From positions 1-64,000 of the forward strand of contig NZ_WKJG01000007.1 of NCBI RefSeq assembly GCF_027853235.1: a DNA stretch of 64,000 nucleotides, written 5' to 3'. The notes beneath the pieces are model-generated. The model saw only the letters and a list, made by a program, of their open reading frames with translations. It had not been told where the DNA came from and searched no databases. Positions 1 through 8,521 of the stretch are shown piece after piece. The DNA is from Aliibacillus thermotolerans. GTDB lineage: Bacteria; Bacillota; Bacilli; Bacillales; Marinococcaceae. Every line of letters begins with the position of its first letter. Position 1 is the stretch's first letter. The position numbers and the translations under genes were made by a program.

Positions 1-135
1 ACCCTGTTAGAATATTCTGTGATTATCCTTTTATAAGGTGGAAGTGCTGTTAGGTGTAAAACAGTGTCTATGAAATTTTGAGAATAAGCGAGCATTTGGA
101 AGATATTCTTACTTTATTGAGGGAGGATGCAACTT

Positions 136-996
136 ATGGGATCTTATATCAAGACAAAATCAGGGCATACGTTGTATGTAGAAGATATTCCCGGAACATG
201 GGGAACCATCATCGCGGCCCACGGCTTGACTGGGAATCATAAACAATTTGACTTTTATAAACAGGCATTGGCAGGAGACTATCGCTTTATTAGCTATGAT
301 ATTCGCGGTCGTGGCAAGAGCGATCCTGCTTCTTCCAACACTTCTATCTTCACCCACGCAGAAGATTTCATGGAGCTCATCGATCATTTAAAGATTGAGA
401 AACCGATTTTATTAGGATATTCCATGGGTGCGTATCTATGCGCCTTAGCAGCAGCCAGTCGACGAAAAAGTGTCTCTTCCCTTATTTTATTAGACGGAGC
501 AGGGGATGCAGATGAGACTGCTAGAGAGCTGGTGCTTCCTTCCTTGAACCGAATGAAAAAAGTATATCCCACACAAGAAGACTATGTGACAGAAACCCGC
601 AATCTCTATACCACTTTAAACATTGTATGGGACACTACGATGGAAGAAATCGTTCGCTATGAAATCCGACAACAAGAAAACGGAGAATGGCAACATCGCT
701 CACAAGCTGCGGTCATGGAAAAAGACTTTGAAAGCTTTTATTCTTTTCGTTCAGAAGAGGTAGCATCCTCCATATCATGCCCGGTATTGCTTATCATCGC
801 AACCGGGAATATCGGAGACAAACGCTCTCTCTTTACAGAAGAATCGTATACAACCTTGAAAAAAAAGATAGCAAATATGGACACGATGGTCACCCCAGTC
901 AACCATTATGAGCTTATTTTTAATGAACAACCCGAGATATATGACCGTATTCATTCATTTTTAGCAAATAACGAAATGGGTGATGAGCGACAATAA
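136..996 (+). CDS. alpha/beta-fold hydrolase
   Basis: Predicted cytoplasmic alpha/beta hydrolase of about 286 residues with no signal peptide. An early HGLTG oxyanion-type segment is followed by the nucleophile elbow GYSMG. A late NHYELIFNE segment supplies the likely catalytic His, and LILLDGAG follows a core strand. The substrate is unknown; the family includes esterases, lipases and C-C hydrolases. An ATG at 127 abuts the Shine-Dalgarno GGGAGG (121-126), so the ATG at 136, nine bases downstream of it, is the better start. It is monocistronic, with a short terminator after it and the convergent peptide-transporter operon beyond. Confidence 0.8.
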   Translation: MGSYIKTKSGHTLYVEDIPGTWGTIIAAHGLTGNHKQFDFYKQALAGDYRFISYDIRGRGKSDPASSNTSIFTHAEDFMELIDHLKIEKPILLGYSMGAYLCALAAASRRKSVSSLILLDGAGDADETARELVLPSLNRMKKVYPTQEDYVTETRNLYTTLNIVWDTTMEEIVRYEIRQQENGEWQHRSQAAVMEKDFESFYSFRSEEVASSISCPVLLIIATGNIGDKRSLFTEESYTTLKKKIANMDTMVTPVNHYELIFNEQPEIYDRIHSFLANNEMGDERQ

Positions 997-1042
997 GAAC
1001 AAACCTTACATTTTTTAACGTTCTTAGCCAAGAAGTCTCCAT

Positions 1043-1066
1043 CTTCCACCGTGGGAAGGGTTTTTT
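1043..1066 (+). terminator. putative intrinsic terminator of the alpha/beta hydrolase gene
   Basis: A short stem CTTCC/GGAAG with a six-base loop is followed by GG and six T. It lies inside a wider inverted repeat (1036-1045 with 1076-1085). The stem is weak, so this is moderately supported. Confidence 0.45.
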
Positions 1067-1173
1067 CCTCATGGTAAGATGGAGATGAATTGGCTTCGGT
1101 CAAACGAGTCTGTGGCGTCTTCATTGAACGAACAAGCGTTTACATATTCATCATGTTCTTTGACAATTCACAC

Positions 1174-1208
1174 GTGCCACCTTCCGATTGCAAACTGGAA
1201 GGTGACAC
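1174..1208. other. hairpin at the 3' end of the peptide-transporter operon
   Basis: Twelve-base arms (1174-1185 and 1197-1208) pair with one mismatch across an 11-base loop, directly after the last codons of the minus-strand ATPase gene. There is no T tract on either strand. It could be an RNA-stabilising 3' stem-loop or a weak terminator. Confidence 0.4.
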
Positions 1209-2215
1209 TAAAAAAAGGAAGAGCGATTTCTAGCAATATCTTCACCATAATGACAAGCAACGAGATGATTTTGCTCGACATCTTTTGTTCCTTGCAATGT
1301 AGGGGCAACTTTTTTACAAGTTTCGGTAGCGAACGGACAACGAGGATGGAAACGACAGCCACTTGGCGGCTCCACTGGAGAAGGAACCTCTCCCTTTAAA
1401 AGGAGGCGCTTACGTTTCGCCTTCGGATGGGGAGTCGGTATGGCTGACAGTAAAGCGTGCGTATATGGGTGCATTGGAGATTCAAATAAAGACTGAGTAG
1501 TTGCCATTTCGACAATTTGTCCTACATACATGACTATGACGCGATCGGAGATATAACGAACGACTTCTAAATCATGTGAAATAAATAAATAAGTTAAATT
1601 GAAATCCTGTTGTAACTTTTTTAATAAATGAAGTATTTGCGCTTGCCGTGATATGTCAAGAGATGAGACGATTTCATCACAAATTATTAGTTTCGGTTGA
1701 ACTGCTAATGCTCGAGCAATGGCGACTCGTTGCTTTTCACCACCGCTTAATTCATGAGGATATCTCTCTTGTTGATGCGGTTGTAGTCCTACTTTTTGAA
1801 GGAGAGCATGTACTTGCTCATTTTTCCTCGCTTTCGGAACCACTTTTTGAATGGACATTGCTTCATACAATATGTCTTTTAAACGTTGTCGTGGATTGAG
1901 AGAGCTATGCGGATGTTGAAATATCATTTGCATCTCTTTTCTTTTTCTTCTCAGCTCTTTTTTTCGTAATAAACATAAATTCTTTCCTTCAAAATAAATA
2001 TTTCCTGCCGTCGGTTGCTCTAATTGCAAAATAGTCCGGGCGACGGTTGATTTGCCACAACCGGATTCCCCTACAATGCCAACGGTTTCTCCTTCATGCA
2101 CAGTAAAGGAGATATTATCCACTGCTTTTATATTTGTTACTGTTCGGTTCCATATGCCACTTTTTATCGGAAAATATTTTTTTAAATGATCTACTTTCAA
2201 GATTTCTTTTCGCAT
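1208..2215 (-). CDS. peptide ABC transporter ATP-binding protein (OppF/DppF family)
   Basis: Second ATPase of an oligo/dipeptide ABC importer, 335 residues, acting at the inner face of the membrane. Walker A is GESGCGKST, the ABC signature LSGGEKQR, and the H-loop SHD. The Walker B end reads CDEIVSSLD where this family usually has DEPVSALD. The C-terminal oligopeptide/dipeptide extension carries the cysteine cluster [14 protein letters not shown]. It is the last gene of a minus-strand operon, 23 bp after the first ATPase gene. The start is supported by GGGGAGG about seven bases upstream. Whether it moves di- or oligopeptides cannot be told from sequence. Confidence 0.92.
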   Translation of the reverse strand: MRKEILKVDHLKKYFPIKSGIWNRTVTNIKAVDNISFTVHEGETVGIVGESGCGKSTVARTILQLEQPTAGNIYFEGKNLCLLRKKELRRKRKEMQMIFQHPHSSLNPRQRLKDILYEAMSIQKVVPKARKNEQVHALLQKVGLQPHQQERYPHELSGGEKQRVAIARALAVQPKLIICDEIVSSLDISRQAQILHLLKKLQQDFNLTYLFISHDLEVVRYISDRVIVMYVGQIVEMATTQSLFESPMHPYTHALLSAIPTPHPKAKRKRLLLKGEVPSPVEPPSGCRFHPRCPFATETCKKVAPTLQGTKDVEQNHLVACHYGEDIARNRSSFF

Positions 2216-2238
2216 AAATGACCTCCCCTAAGCTTATT

Positions 2239-3225
2239 CTATCTATCGTCGGAAGCGATCCAACAACGGGTGTAATGGTTATGTTCATCTTGAATAAGAG
2301 GTGGGAGGCGTTTTGCACAAATCTCTTGTTTATAAGGACATTTTGGTGCAAAACGACAGCCTGTCCCATTCTCCTCTGAGCGTAGGAATGGTTCTTTTAT
2401 AGGACGCACCTTTTTTTCGTTGGTATGTCGGTCTTTTCGTAATAGAGACTGTAATAATTCAATCGTGTATGGGTGTTTCGGTTTTTCAAATAAGTGATGC
2501 ACGTCTGCCATTTCAACAATGTTTCCACCATACATCACCGCGACATGATCACACATTTCCGCAATGACACCGAAATCGTGACTAATGATAAGAACAGACA
2601 TTGCAAGTTTCCGTTGTAATTCTTTTATTAGCGTTAAAATTTGTGCTTGAATGGTGACATCCAATGCGGTCGTCGGTTCATCTGCAATTAATAATTTTGG
2701 ATAACAAAGAAGCGCCATTGCAATCATTGCCCGCTGTTTCATTCCACCGGAAAGTTCATGAGGATATTGATGCATCCTTTTTTCTGGAGCAGATATTCCA
2801 ACGAGTTGTAACATATCCATGATTCGTTTCGTTGCTTGTTTTTTGTTGAGATGTTCATGGGTGTACAACACTTCCCTTAGTTGTTGTCCGATTGTATAAG
2901 TGGGATGTAAGGAATTCATCGGGTCTTGGAAAATCATCGAAATATCTTTTCCACGAATTTTTCGCATCTCTCTTTCTTTTTTCTTTAAAATGTTTTCTCC
3001 TTCAAAAAGGATTTCTCCAGTGACAATTTCTCCAGGTTGGGAAAGGCGCAAAAGAGAGAGCGCGGTCATGCTTTTCCCAGCGCCGGATTCACCGACAATG
3101 CCTAATGTTTGTCCTTTTGGAATGGAGAAAGAAACATCGTCAACTGCCTTTACTTCGTCATTTTTCGTGAAAAAGGACACAGATAGGTGGCGTACAGAGA
3201 GCAGGGGTTGTTTTGTGGATGCCAT
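2239..3225 (-). CDS. peptide ABC transporter ATP-binding protein (OppD/DppD family)
   Basis: First ATPase of the peptide importer, 328 residues. Walker A is GESGAGKSM, the signature LSGGMKQR, Walker B LLIADEPTTALD, and the H-loop SHD. The C-terminal family domain has the Cys motif CRFAPKCPYKQEIC. It lies between the permease gene and the second ATPase gene on the minus strand; AAAGGAG sits seven bases before the ATG. The two ATPases should form a heterodimer coupled to the two permeases encoded upstream. Confidence 0.93.
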   Translation of the reverse strand: MASTKQPLLSVRHLSVSFFTKNDEVKAVDDVSFSIPKGQTLGIVGESGAGKSMTALSLLRLSQPGEIVTGEILFEGENILKKKEREMRKIRGKDISMIFQDPMNSLHPTYTIGQQLREVLYTHEHLNKKQATKRIMDMLQLVGISAPEKRMHQYPHELSGGMKQRAMIAMALLCYPKLLIADEPTTALDVTIQAQILTLIKELQRKLAMSVLIISHDFGVIAEMCDHVAVMYGGNIVEMADVHHLFEKPKHPYTIELLQSLLRKDRHTNEKKVRPIKEPFLRSEENGTGCRFAPKCPYKQEICAKRLPPLIQDEHNHYTRCWIASDDR

Positions 3226-3266
3226 TGATTTGCTCCTTTCTTTTTCCCTTTATTTTTCATGATCGC

Positions 3267-4214
3267 TTAACCGTTCATTTTCATCCGTTTATTGAACACA
3301 TGATATAAAATATCAACGATTAAATGAACGATGACAAAAGTGAATGAAATGACGAGAACGATTCCTTGTACAACGGGAAAATCTCTGTTGGTAATACTAT
3401 TCATTAATAAGCGACCGAGCCCATTGATTGCGAAAACTTGTTCTGTTACGACGGATCCTCCTAAGAGAAATCCGAATTGTATTCCAATCACTGTAATAAC
3501 AGGGATGATGGCACTTCTTAATGCATGACGATAAATGACTTTTCGTTCACTGAGTCCTTTTGCACGAGCGGTTTGAATATAGTCTTCATTCAATACGTCT
3601 AACATACTAGAGCGAGTCATTCGGGCAATCATGGCAGCACCAGCGGTACCGAGAGTAATGACTGGCAAGACCATTTGCTGGAAAGACCCCCAACCAGAAG
3701 GTGAAAACCATGACGTTGAAAAAGGTAGCCACGGTGTCTGTCCAATCGCAAACCATTGAATCAGCATTAATCCTAACCAAAAATTAGGCAGTGATAAACC
3801 GAATAAAGCAATCACCATGATACTTGTATCAATAAATGAATTTTTGTAGGTGGCAGCGATTACTCCGGCAATGAGTCCTAAAAATATACTAAAAATTGTA
3901 CTATACACCGATAATTGGAACGTTATCGGGAATCTTGAAGCAATTTCTTCTATTACAGGTCGACCGGTACGAAAAGATGTTCCTAAATCTCCTTGAATAA
4001 TATTCCACATATAATTCCAATACTGGATCGGGAGAGGATCATTTAGTCCGAGACGTTCGTGAATGTTTGCTATTTGTTCTTTAGGTGCGTTTTCCCCGGC
4101 AATAAGAACAGCAGGATCCCCTGGGATAAGGTGCAGTAGACTAAATACGAGTAAAGAAACACCAAAAAGAACTGGAAGTGTTTGCATCAAACGTCTGAGT
4201 ATAAAAGACAACAT
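3267..4214 (-). CDS. peptide ABC transporter permease (OppB/DppB family)
   Basis: Integral membrane permease of 315 residues. An N-terminal helix is followed by a soluble loop with LIPGDPAVLIAG, typical of DppB/OppB, then five more hydrophobic segments. The EAA-type coupling motif reads ARAKGLSERKVIYRHALR. The start is preceded by GGAGGG. The gene lies after the C-type permease gene, so this operon runs C-B-D-F rather than the common B-C-D-F. Confidence 0.92.
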   Translation of the reverse strand: MLSFILRRLMQTLPVLFGVSLLVFSLLHLIPGDPAVLIAGENAPKEQIANIHERLGLNDPLPIQYWNYMWNIIQGDLGTSFRTGRPVIEEIASRFPITFQLSVYSTIFSIFLGLIAGVIAATYKNSFIDTSIMVIALFGLSLPNFWLGLMLIQWFAIGQTPWLPFSTSWFSPSGWGSFQQMVLPVITLGTAGAAMIARMTRSSMLDVLNEDYIQTARAKGLSERKVIYRHALRSAIIPVITVIGIQFGFLLGGSVVTEQVFAINGLGRLLMNSITNRDFPVVQGIVLVISFTFVIVHLIVDILYHVFNKRMKMNG

Positions 4215-4229
4215 GTTAGCCCTCCGTTC

Positions 4230-5093
4230 TCATTTTTTACTTTTTGGATCTAATACGTCCCTTAATCCATCTCCAAATATGTGAAAAACGAGTACGACGA
4301 ACATAATGGCTAAACCAGGAAAAAATGCCACGTGAGGAGCTTGATACATATAATCTTTCCCTTCGTTTAACATGGCTCCCCATTCCGGAGTCGGTGGCTG
4401 GACACCTAGGCCAAGAAAGGATAACGTACTTGCCGTTAATATGGCGCTAGCAATGCTAAGGGTAGCCTGTACAATAATAGGGGAGACGATATTTGGAAAA
4501 ATATGTTTAAAAATAATGCGAATATCACTTGCTCCGAGAACTTTCATCGCATCTATGTACTCCAATTGACAAATAGCAAGTGTAGAACTTCTTACGATTC
4601 TCGCAAACATTGGAACTAAAAAAATACTCACTGCCAGAATCAGATGATGTAAACTGTTGCCTAAGACGCTCACGAGGGCAAGGGCAAGGAGTATGCCAGG
4701 AAAAGCAAACAAGACATCCATGCATCGCATGATGAAACTATCGATGAAGCCACCATAATATCCTGAAATCATTCCTAAAACCACTCCAATGGTGGCTCCA
4801 ATCAACACGGAAATAACCCCTATATATAACGAAAGAGGCATCCCATGAATGATTCTTGTAAATATGTCACGTCCGTGATGGTCTGTACCAAAAAAATGCT
4901 TGGCTGAAGGGGAAGCTAAACGATTAGAAGTGTCTGGTACGTTTGGATCGTAAACAGTAAGGTACGGTCCAATGACGGCAATGAACACGAGACAGAGAAT
5001 GAAAATAAAGCTGATACTTGCTGTTTTATTGGAAAATATACGAGAAATGAGCGATCTATTTTCCATATTCATTACTGACTTATCTTTTGTCAT
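4230..5093 (-). CDS. peptide ABC transporter permease (OppC/DppC family)
   Basis: Second permease, 287 residues from the chosen start. The N-terminal soluble stretch and helix precede the family motif FGTDHHGRDIFTR, then the transport domain with the EAA loop (MKVLGASDIRIIFKHI) and GLGVQPPTPEWG near the end. The reading frame extends upstream to 5135, but GGAGGGG overlaps two early ATGs and gives proper spacing only to the ATG at 5093. First gene of the minus-strand operon. Confidence 0.92.
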   Translation of the reverse strand: MTKDKSVMNMENRSLISRIFSNKTASISFIFILCLVFIAVIGPYLTVYDPNVPDTSNRLASPSAKHFFGTDHHGRDIFTRIIHGMPLSLYIGVISVLIGATIGVVLGMISGYYGGFIDSFIMRCMDVLFAFPGILLALALVSVLGNSLHHLILAVSIFLVPMFARIVRSSTLAICQLEYIDAMKVLGASDIRIIFKHIFPNIVSPIIVQATLSIASAILTASTLSFLGLGVQPPTPEWGAMLNEGKDYMYQAPHVAFFPGLAIMFVVLVFHIFGDGLRDVLDPKSKK

Positions 5094-5211
5094 TTTCATC
5101 CCCTCCTTTTCTCTGATAGTAAATGATGATAGCATGATATTCCATTGATTTGGGATAAGTAGACATTGTTCTAATCGAAGTAAATAGGATATTATTGCTA
5201 ACCTACTAGAA

Positions 5212-5237
5212 CTACTCTATTATCATTATAAGAGTAG
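5212..5237. promoter_or_regulatory. inverted repeat in the divergent peptide-transporter intergenic region
   Basis: Seven-base perfect arms CTACTCT and AGAGTAG are separated by 12 A/T-rich bases. It sits 24 bp before the TTG start of the binding-protein gene and about 120 bp from the divergent permease gene. It could be an operator, or a leader hairpin in the plus-strand transcript. Confidence 0.35.
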
Positions 5238-5261
5238 ATAGAGTGTGAAGGGGGAGTTTCT

Positions 5262-6890
5262 TTGAAAAGTAGAATAAAATGGTTGTTTTGCATGGCTATG
5301 GCGATTGTACTAGCTTCTATCATTGTCGGTTGTGGCAATGATACAAATGATACAAAAGAAATAAGAGACGGAAATTCACACATAAAAACGGAGTTATCTA
5401 CTGAAGAGAGTGACTTTCGAGGTGGGGATTTAGTCATTGCAACGTCTGCAGATGCTGTTTCTTTAGATCCTGCCACTTCCAATGACATTCCATCCGTGAA
5501 TGTCCAAGAAAACATTTATGAAACGCTCATTGACTTTGATGAAAATATGGAATTGATTCCAAAACTTGCAACCGATTGGAAAGAAATTGATGAAACGACG
5601 TGGGAATTTACTTTACGAGAAGGAGTCACTTTTCATGATGGGAGTCCGTTTAACGCTAGCGTAGTGAAGGCAAATATGGAACGTGTTATTGATCCGGCTG
5701 TCGCTTCACCTCGTGCATTGTTATATGACATGATCACTGACATTGAAGTGATTGATGATTATACCGTACGTATCAAGACCGAAAAGCCATTTGCACCGTT
5801 ACCGGCCCATTTGGCACACAATGGAGGGGGAATGGTCTCGCTGGAAGCAATCGAGAAAGACTATGAAGCGATGGAAAATGGAGAAGAGCCAGGTTCTTAT
5901 ATCAATGAACATCCGATTGGTACAGGGTATTTTCAATTTCAAGAATGGGAGAGGGAACAGTATATTCAATTGGTTCGTTATGAAGACTATTGGGATGAGC
6001 CGGCTTATGTAGATACGGTGACTTTTAAAGTAGTGCCGGAAGATTTAACACGGATTGCGGAACTTGAAACGGGGGATGTGCATATTTCCGATCCGATAAG
6101 TCCGTCGGATGTCGCTCGGATAGAAAAGACAGACGGATTATATGTCAATATCCAAGACTCTGTCAATCTGTCTTATATCGGCTTTAACGTTCAAAAGGAA
6201 CCTTTTGATGATGTTCGCGTTCGACAAGCCGTAGCCATGGCGATTGATAAAGAACAAATTATTGACGGCTTATATGGAGGAGTAGGCATCCCGGCAATCG
6301 GCCCACTGGCACCAATTGTGTTCGGGTATGATGATTCTGTCAAGGGATTACCTTTTGATCAGGAAGAAGCGAAAGCACTGTTAAGAGAAGCAGGATATAA
6401 GGATGGCTTTACCACGACGATTTGGACAAATGATCATCGCGAAAGAATAGATACGGCGATCAACATTCAAGCACAATTAAAAGAAATTGGCATTGAGGTA
6501 GAAATAAAAACAATGGATTGGGGCACTTATTTAGAACGAACGGCAAATGGGGAGCATGACATTTTCCTTCTTGGTTGGTCGGCTTCCACTGCAGATGCTG
6601 ATTACGGATTGTATGCACTGTTTCATTCTTCTCAAGTTGGCGCACCAGGAAATCGTACTTTTATTCAAAATCATGAGATTGATTCCATGTTAGATGAAGC
6701 ACGGGAAACATTGGATGAAGAAAAACGACTTGCTTTATATAAAGAGGTACAAGAAAAATTAATGGAAGAATCCCCCATGATTTATCTCCACCATCAGCAA
6801 TTTTTACTCGGTGCCCGGGATGAAGTGAGAAATTTAGAGCAATCTCCTAATCAGTTATTACAGTTAAAAGAAGTATATTTAGAAGAGTAA
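5262..6890 (+). CDS. peptide ABC transporter substrate-binding lipoprotein
   Basis: Extracytoplasmic solute-binding protein of 542 residues (SBP_bac_5, DppA/OppA type). It has a Lys/Arg N-terminus, a hydrophobic h-region and a lipobox ending at Cys24 (IIVGC), so it should be lipid-anchored. The mature protein shows family hallmarks: LVIATSADAVSLDP, a FTLREGVTFHDG segment, VRQAVAMAID, and LLGWSAS near the C-terminus. The start is TTG with AAGGGGGA about six bases upstream. It is transcribed divergently from its presumed permease/ATPase operon, which separates expression of the abundant binding protein from the membrane complex. Confidence 0.93.
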   Translation: MKSRIKWLFCMAMAIVLASIIVGCGNDTNDTKEIRDGNSHIKTELSTEESDFRGGDLVIATSADAVSLDPATSNDIPSVNVQENIYETLIDFDENMELIPKLATDWKEIDETTWEFTLREGVTFHDGSPFNASVVKANMERVIDPAVASPRALLYDMITDIEVIDDYTVRIKTEKPFAPLPAHLAHNGGGMVSLEAIEKDYEAMENGEEPGSYINEHPIGTGYFQFQEWEREQYIQLVRYEDYWDEPAYVDTVTFKVVPEDLTRIAELETGDVHISDPISPSDVARIEKTDGLYVNIQDSVNLSYIGFNVQKEPFDDVRVRQAVAMAIDKEQIIDGLYGGVGIPAIGPLAPIVFGYDDSVKGLPFDQEEAKALLREAGYKDGFTTTIWTNDHRERIDTAINIQAQLKEIGIEVEIKTMDWGTYLERTANGEHDIFLLGWSASTADADYGLYALFHSSQVGAPGNRTFIQNHEIDSMLDEARETLDEEKRLALYKEVQEKLMEESPMIYLHHQQFLLGARDEVRNLEQSPNQLLQLKEVYLEE

Positions 6891-6893
6891 CAA

Positions 6894-6928
6894 AAAGACG
6901 AGGGTGCTTTTGAAGCATTCTCGTCTTT
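6894..6928. terminator. bidirectional intrinsic terminator
   Basis: Near-perfect stem AAAGACGAG(G)GTGCTT / AAGCAT(T)CTCGTCTTT with a tiny loop. T runs on both strands suit the convergent binding-protein gene and the SleB-like gene. Confidence 0.85.
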
Positions 6929-6939
6929 CGGCGTGCATG

Positions 6940-7569
6940 TTAATTGGCAAAAACATGATTTCCGATTTGATGACTGACTGTGCGGGTATAGATCCATTCG
7001 GACGTGGCGAGGTTTGGATTATAATAATAATGAGATCCATAAGACGGGTCCCAACCTCGCCAAGCTTCTCTTACTGCTCGAAAGGCAGTTGGACTCGGAT
7101 CTAAATAATATTGACCGTCTTGCACAGCTGTAAACGCATTTTTTTGTTTAATGACACCGTCCACAGTGGAGGGGAATTCTGGAGATAAGAGACGATTTCG
7201 GATCACCGCAGCTACTGCTACTTGGCCTTCAAATGATTCTCCTCTTGCTTCCCCATGAACCGCTTTGGCTATTTTACGTACGTTTTCTAATTCAGATAAT
7301 GTCTGAGGACCACTTTTTCCATCTGCCAGCAACCCGAATTCTTGTTGAAATGCTTTCACCGCTTCCGTTGTGTATGTTCCATAATACCCGGTTGCATTCG
7401 TATGTAAATACCCCATATGGATTAACGTTTCCTGTAACTGTACGACAGAAGGACCCTCATTTCCTTTTTCTAAGATTACGCTTGTCGCTTTAGTGGCGTT
7501 AGGATCAATAAATAGTAGGACAAAAATAAAAGAACTTGTCATAAATATGTGTGTTATCGTTTTTTTCAT
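6940..7569 (-). CDS. SleB-type cell wall/spore cortex hydrolase with peptidoglycan-binding domain
   Basis: Secreted protein of 209 residues. A signal peptide (about residues 1-28) is followed by a PG_binding_1 domain (about 33-90; GPSVVQLQETLIHMGYL, TEAVKAFQQEFGL). The C-terminal Hydrolase_2 (SleB) catalytic domain begins with the probable catalytic Glu in VHGEARGE and ends with the family signature GNHVFAN. SleB enzymes are lytic transglycosylases acting on spore cortex muramic-delta-lactam glycan. The length is closer to YkvT-like paralogues than to full SleB (about 300 residues). The C-terminal part of a second family member lies at the far right edge of the window. Confidence 0.88.
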   Translation of the reverse strand: MKKTITHIFMTSSFIFVLLFIDPNATKATSVILEKGNEGPSVVQLQETLIHMGYLHTNATGYYGTYTTEAVKAFQQEFGLLADGKSGPQTLSELENVRKIAKAVHGEARGESFEGQVAVAAVIRNRLLSPEFPSTVDGVIKQKNAFTAVQDGQYYLDPSPTAFRAVREAWRGWDPSYGSHYYYNPNLATSEWIYTRTVSHQIGNHVFAN

Positions 7570-7734
7570 TTTCTAACCTCCTCGTTTCTTCCATACCATT
7601 TTTGTTTAAAAAATAAACATCATTCAAAATATTATGATATGGTAGAAATTGTACCAGATAGGCCTACTTACACCTACCACTCAAAGAGGAAAAATATGTT
7701 TTTACATATTTTTTGATTTTTTTCATTATTTTGC

Positions 7735-7769
7735 AATAAAAAAAGATCACCGTGTAAATTGGTGATCTT
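7735..7769 (-). terminator. intrinsic terminator of the B3/B4-domain gene
   Basis: A nine-base perfect stem (AAGATCACC/GGTGATCTT, loop of nine) is followed on the minus strand by a run of seven or more T, just past the stop codon at 7774. Confidence 0.85.
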
Positions 7770-7773
7770 CGTG

Positions 7774-8466
7774 CTAGCATACGTCTATTTCTGAAGATTC
7801 TTGATGAAGAAGAAAAATACTGCTTTCCCCACTATGCAATTGCGTAAACATTTTCGCTGCGCTTTGTAACAATTGCTCTGATTTATTCAAGGGTAAGGAG
7901 GGTTGTAAATAAAAAATTTGCACTGCGTTTCTCGTGGTTGTTTCCACTTTTGAGCGATGAGAGTCAACGATGGGGCTTCCAAACGGGCCGATGGAATCAA
8001 CAGAAACGATTTTCCCTTCCATGTTATTTATTCGATGGTTTAAACCTTCGAGCCGTTCATTTTTTGTTCCGATAAAAATTTTGATATAATCTTGTAAAAC
8101 ATCTTTATTATATAAACCGATCGGTATTTCGTATTGTAAAGAGAAAAAATTGTTTAAGTCAACCGCCGAATTTAAAAAAGGCAATCGTTTTCCTTTAGCA
8201 ACTCTACGGAATAACGCTTCATGGGAAGGACGGTAACGTGTTGGATCGATGTCAAGTTTCTTAAAAATGTCTCGCCACTCCAGTACTCCTTTGTAATCAA
8301 GAACAGTTTGTTCATGTAAATCGGCGGCAATTTTTTCTTGAAAAAAATCAAGCCTTCCTTTCAGCATTTGCGGAGATTCATCAATGACGATGTCTTTGTA
8401 AAAGATAAAACCTACTTTAAAATTTGGAACTTGTTTAAGAATGGAATCGTGTAACTCAATTTTCAT
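7774..8466 (-). CDS. B3/B4 tRNA-binding-domain protein (COG3382 type)
   Basis: Protein of 230 residues resembling the B3/B4 domain found in the PheRS beta subunit, as a stand-alone protein. Characteristic stretches are EWRDIFKKLDIDPTRYRPS, SAVDLNNFFSLQYEIPIGLY and IDSIGPFGSPIVDS-like text near the middle. Stand-alone B3/B4 proteins are proposed to bind or edit mischarged tRNA, but the role of this subgroup is not established. The frame is open to 8616, but GAGGTG seven bases upstream marks the ATG at 8466. It is divergent from queG with 55 bp between starts. Confidence 0.75.
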   Translation of the reverse strand: MKIELHDSILKQVPNFKVGFIFYKDIVIDESPQMLKGRLDFFQEKIAADLHEQTVLDYKGVLEWRDIFKKLDIDPTRYRPSHEALFRRVAKGKRLPFLNSAVDLNNFFSLQYEIPIGLYNKDVLQDYIKIFIGTKNERLEGLNHRINNMEGKIVSVDSIGPFGSPIVDSHRSKVETTTRNAVQIFYLQPSLPLNKSEQLLQSAAKMFTQLHSGESSIFLLHQESSEIDVC

Positions 8467-8521
8467 GATATTCACCTCAATGAATAGTGTAGCATGGATA
8501 TGGAGAGAAAGGAGAAGGACA

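Noticed and set aside
1-126. 3' end of an upstream gene
   Set aside because: All forward frames hit a stop within the first 60 bases, and the few codons before it are not recognisable, so no partial gene is called.
1079-1399. 106-residue plus-strand frame antisense to the OppF-type gene
   Set aside because: It overlaps a well-supported ATPase gene, has no ribosome site and codes for no recognisable protein.
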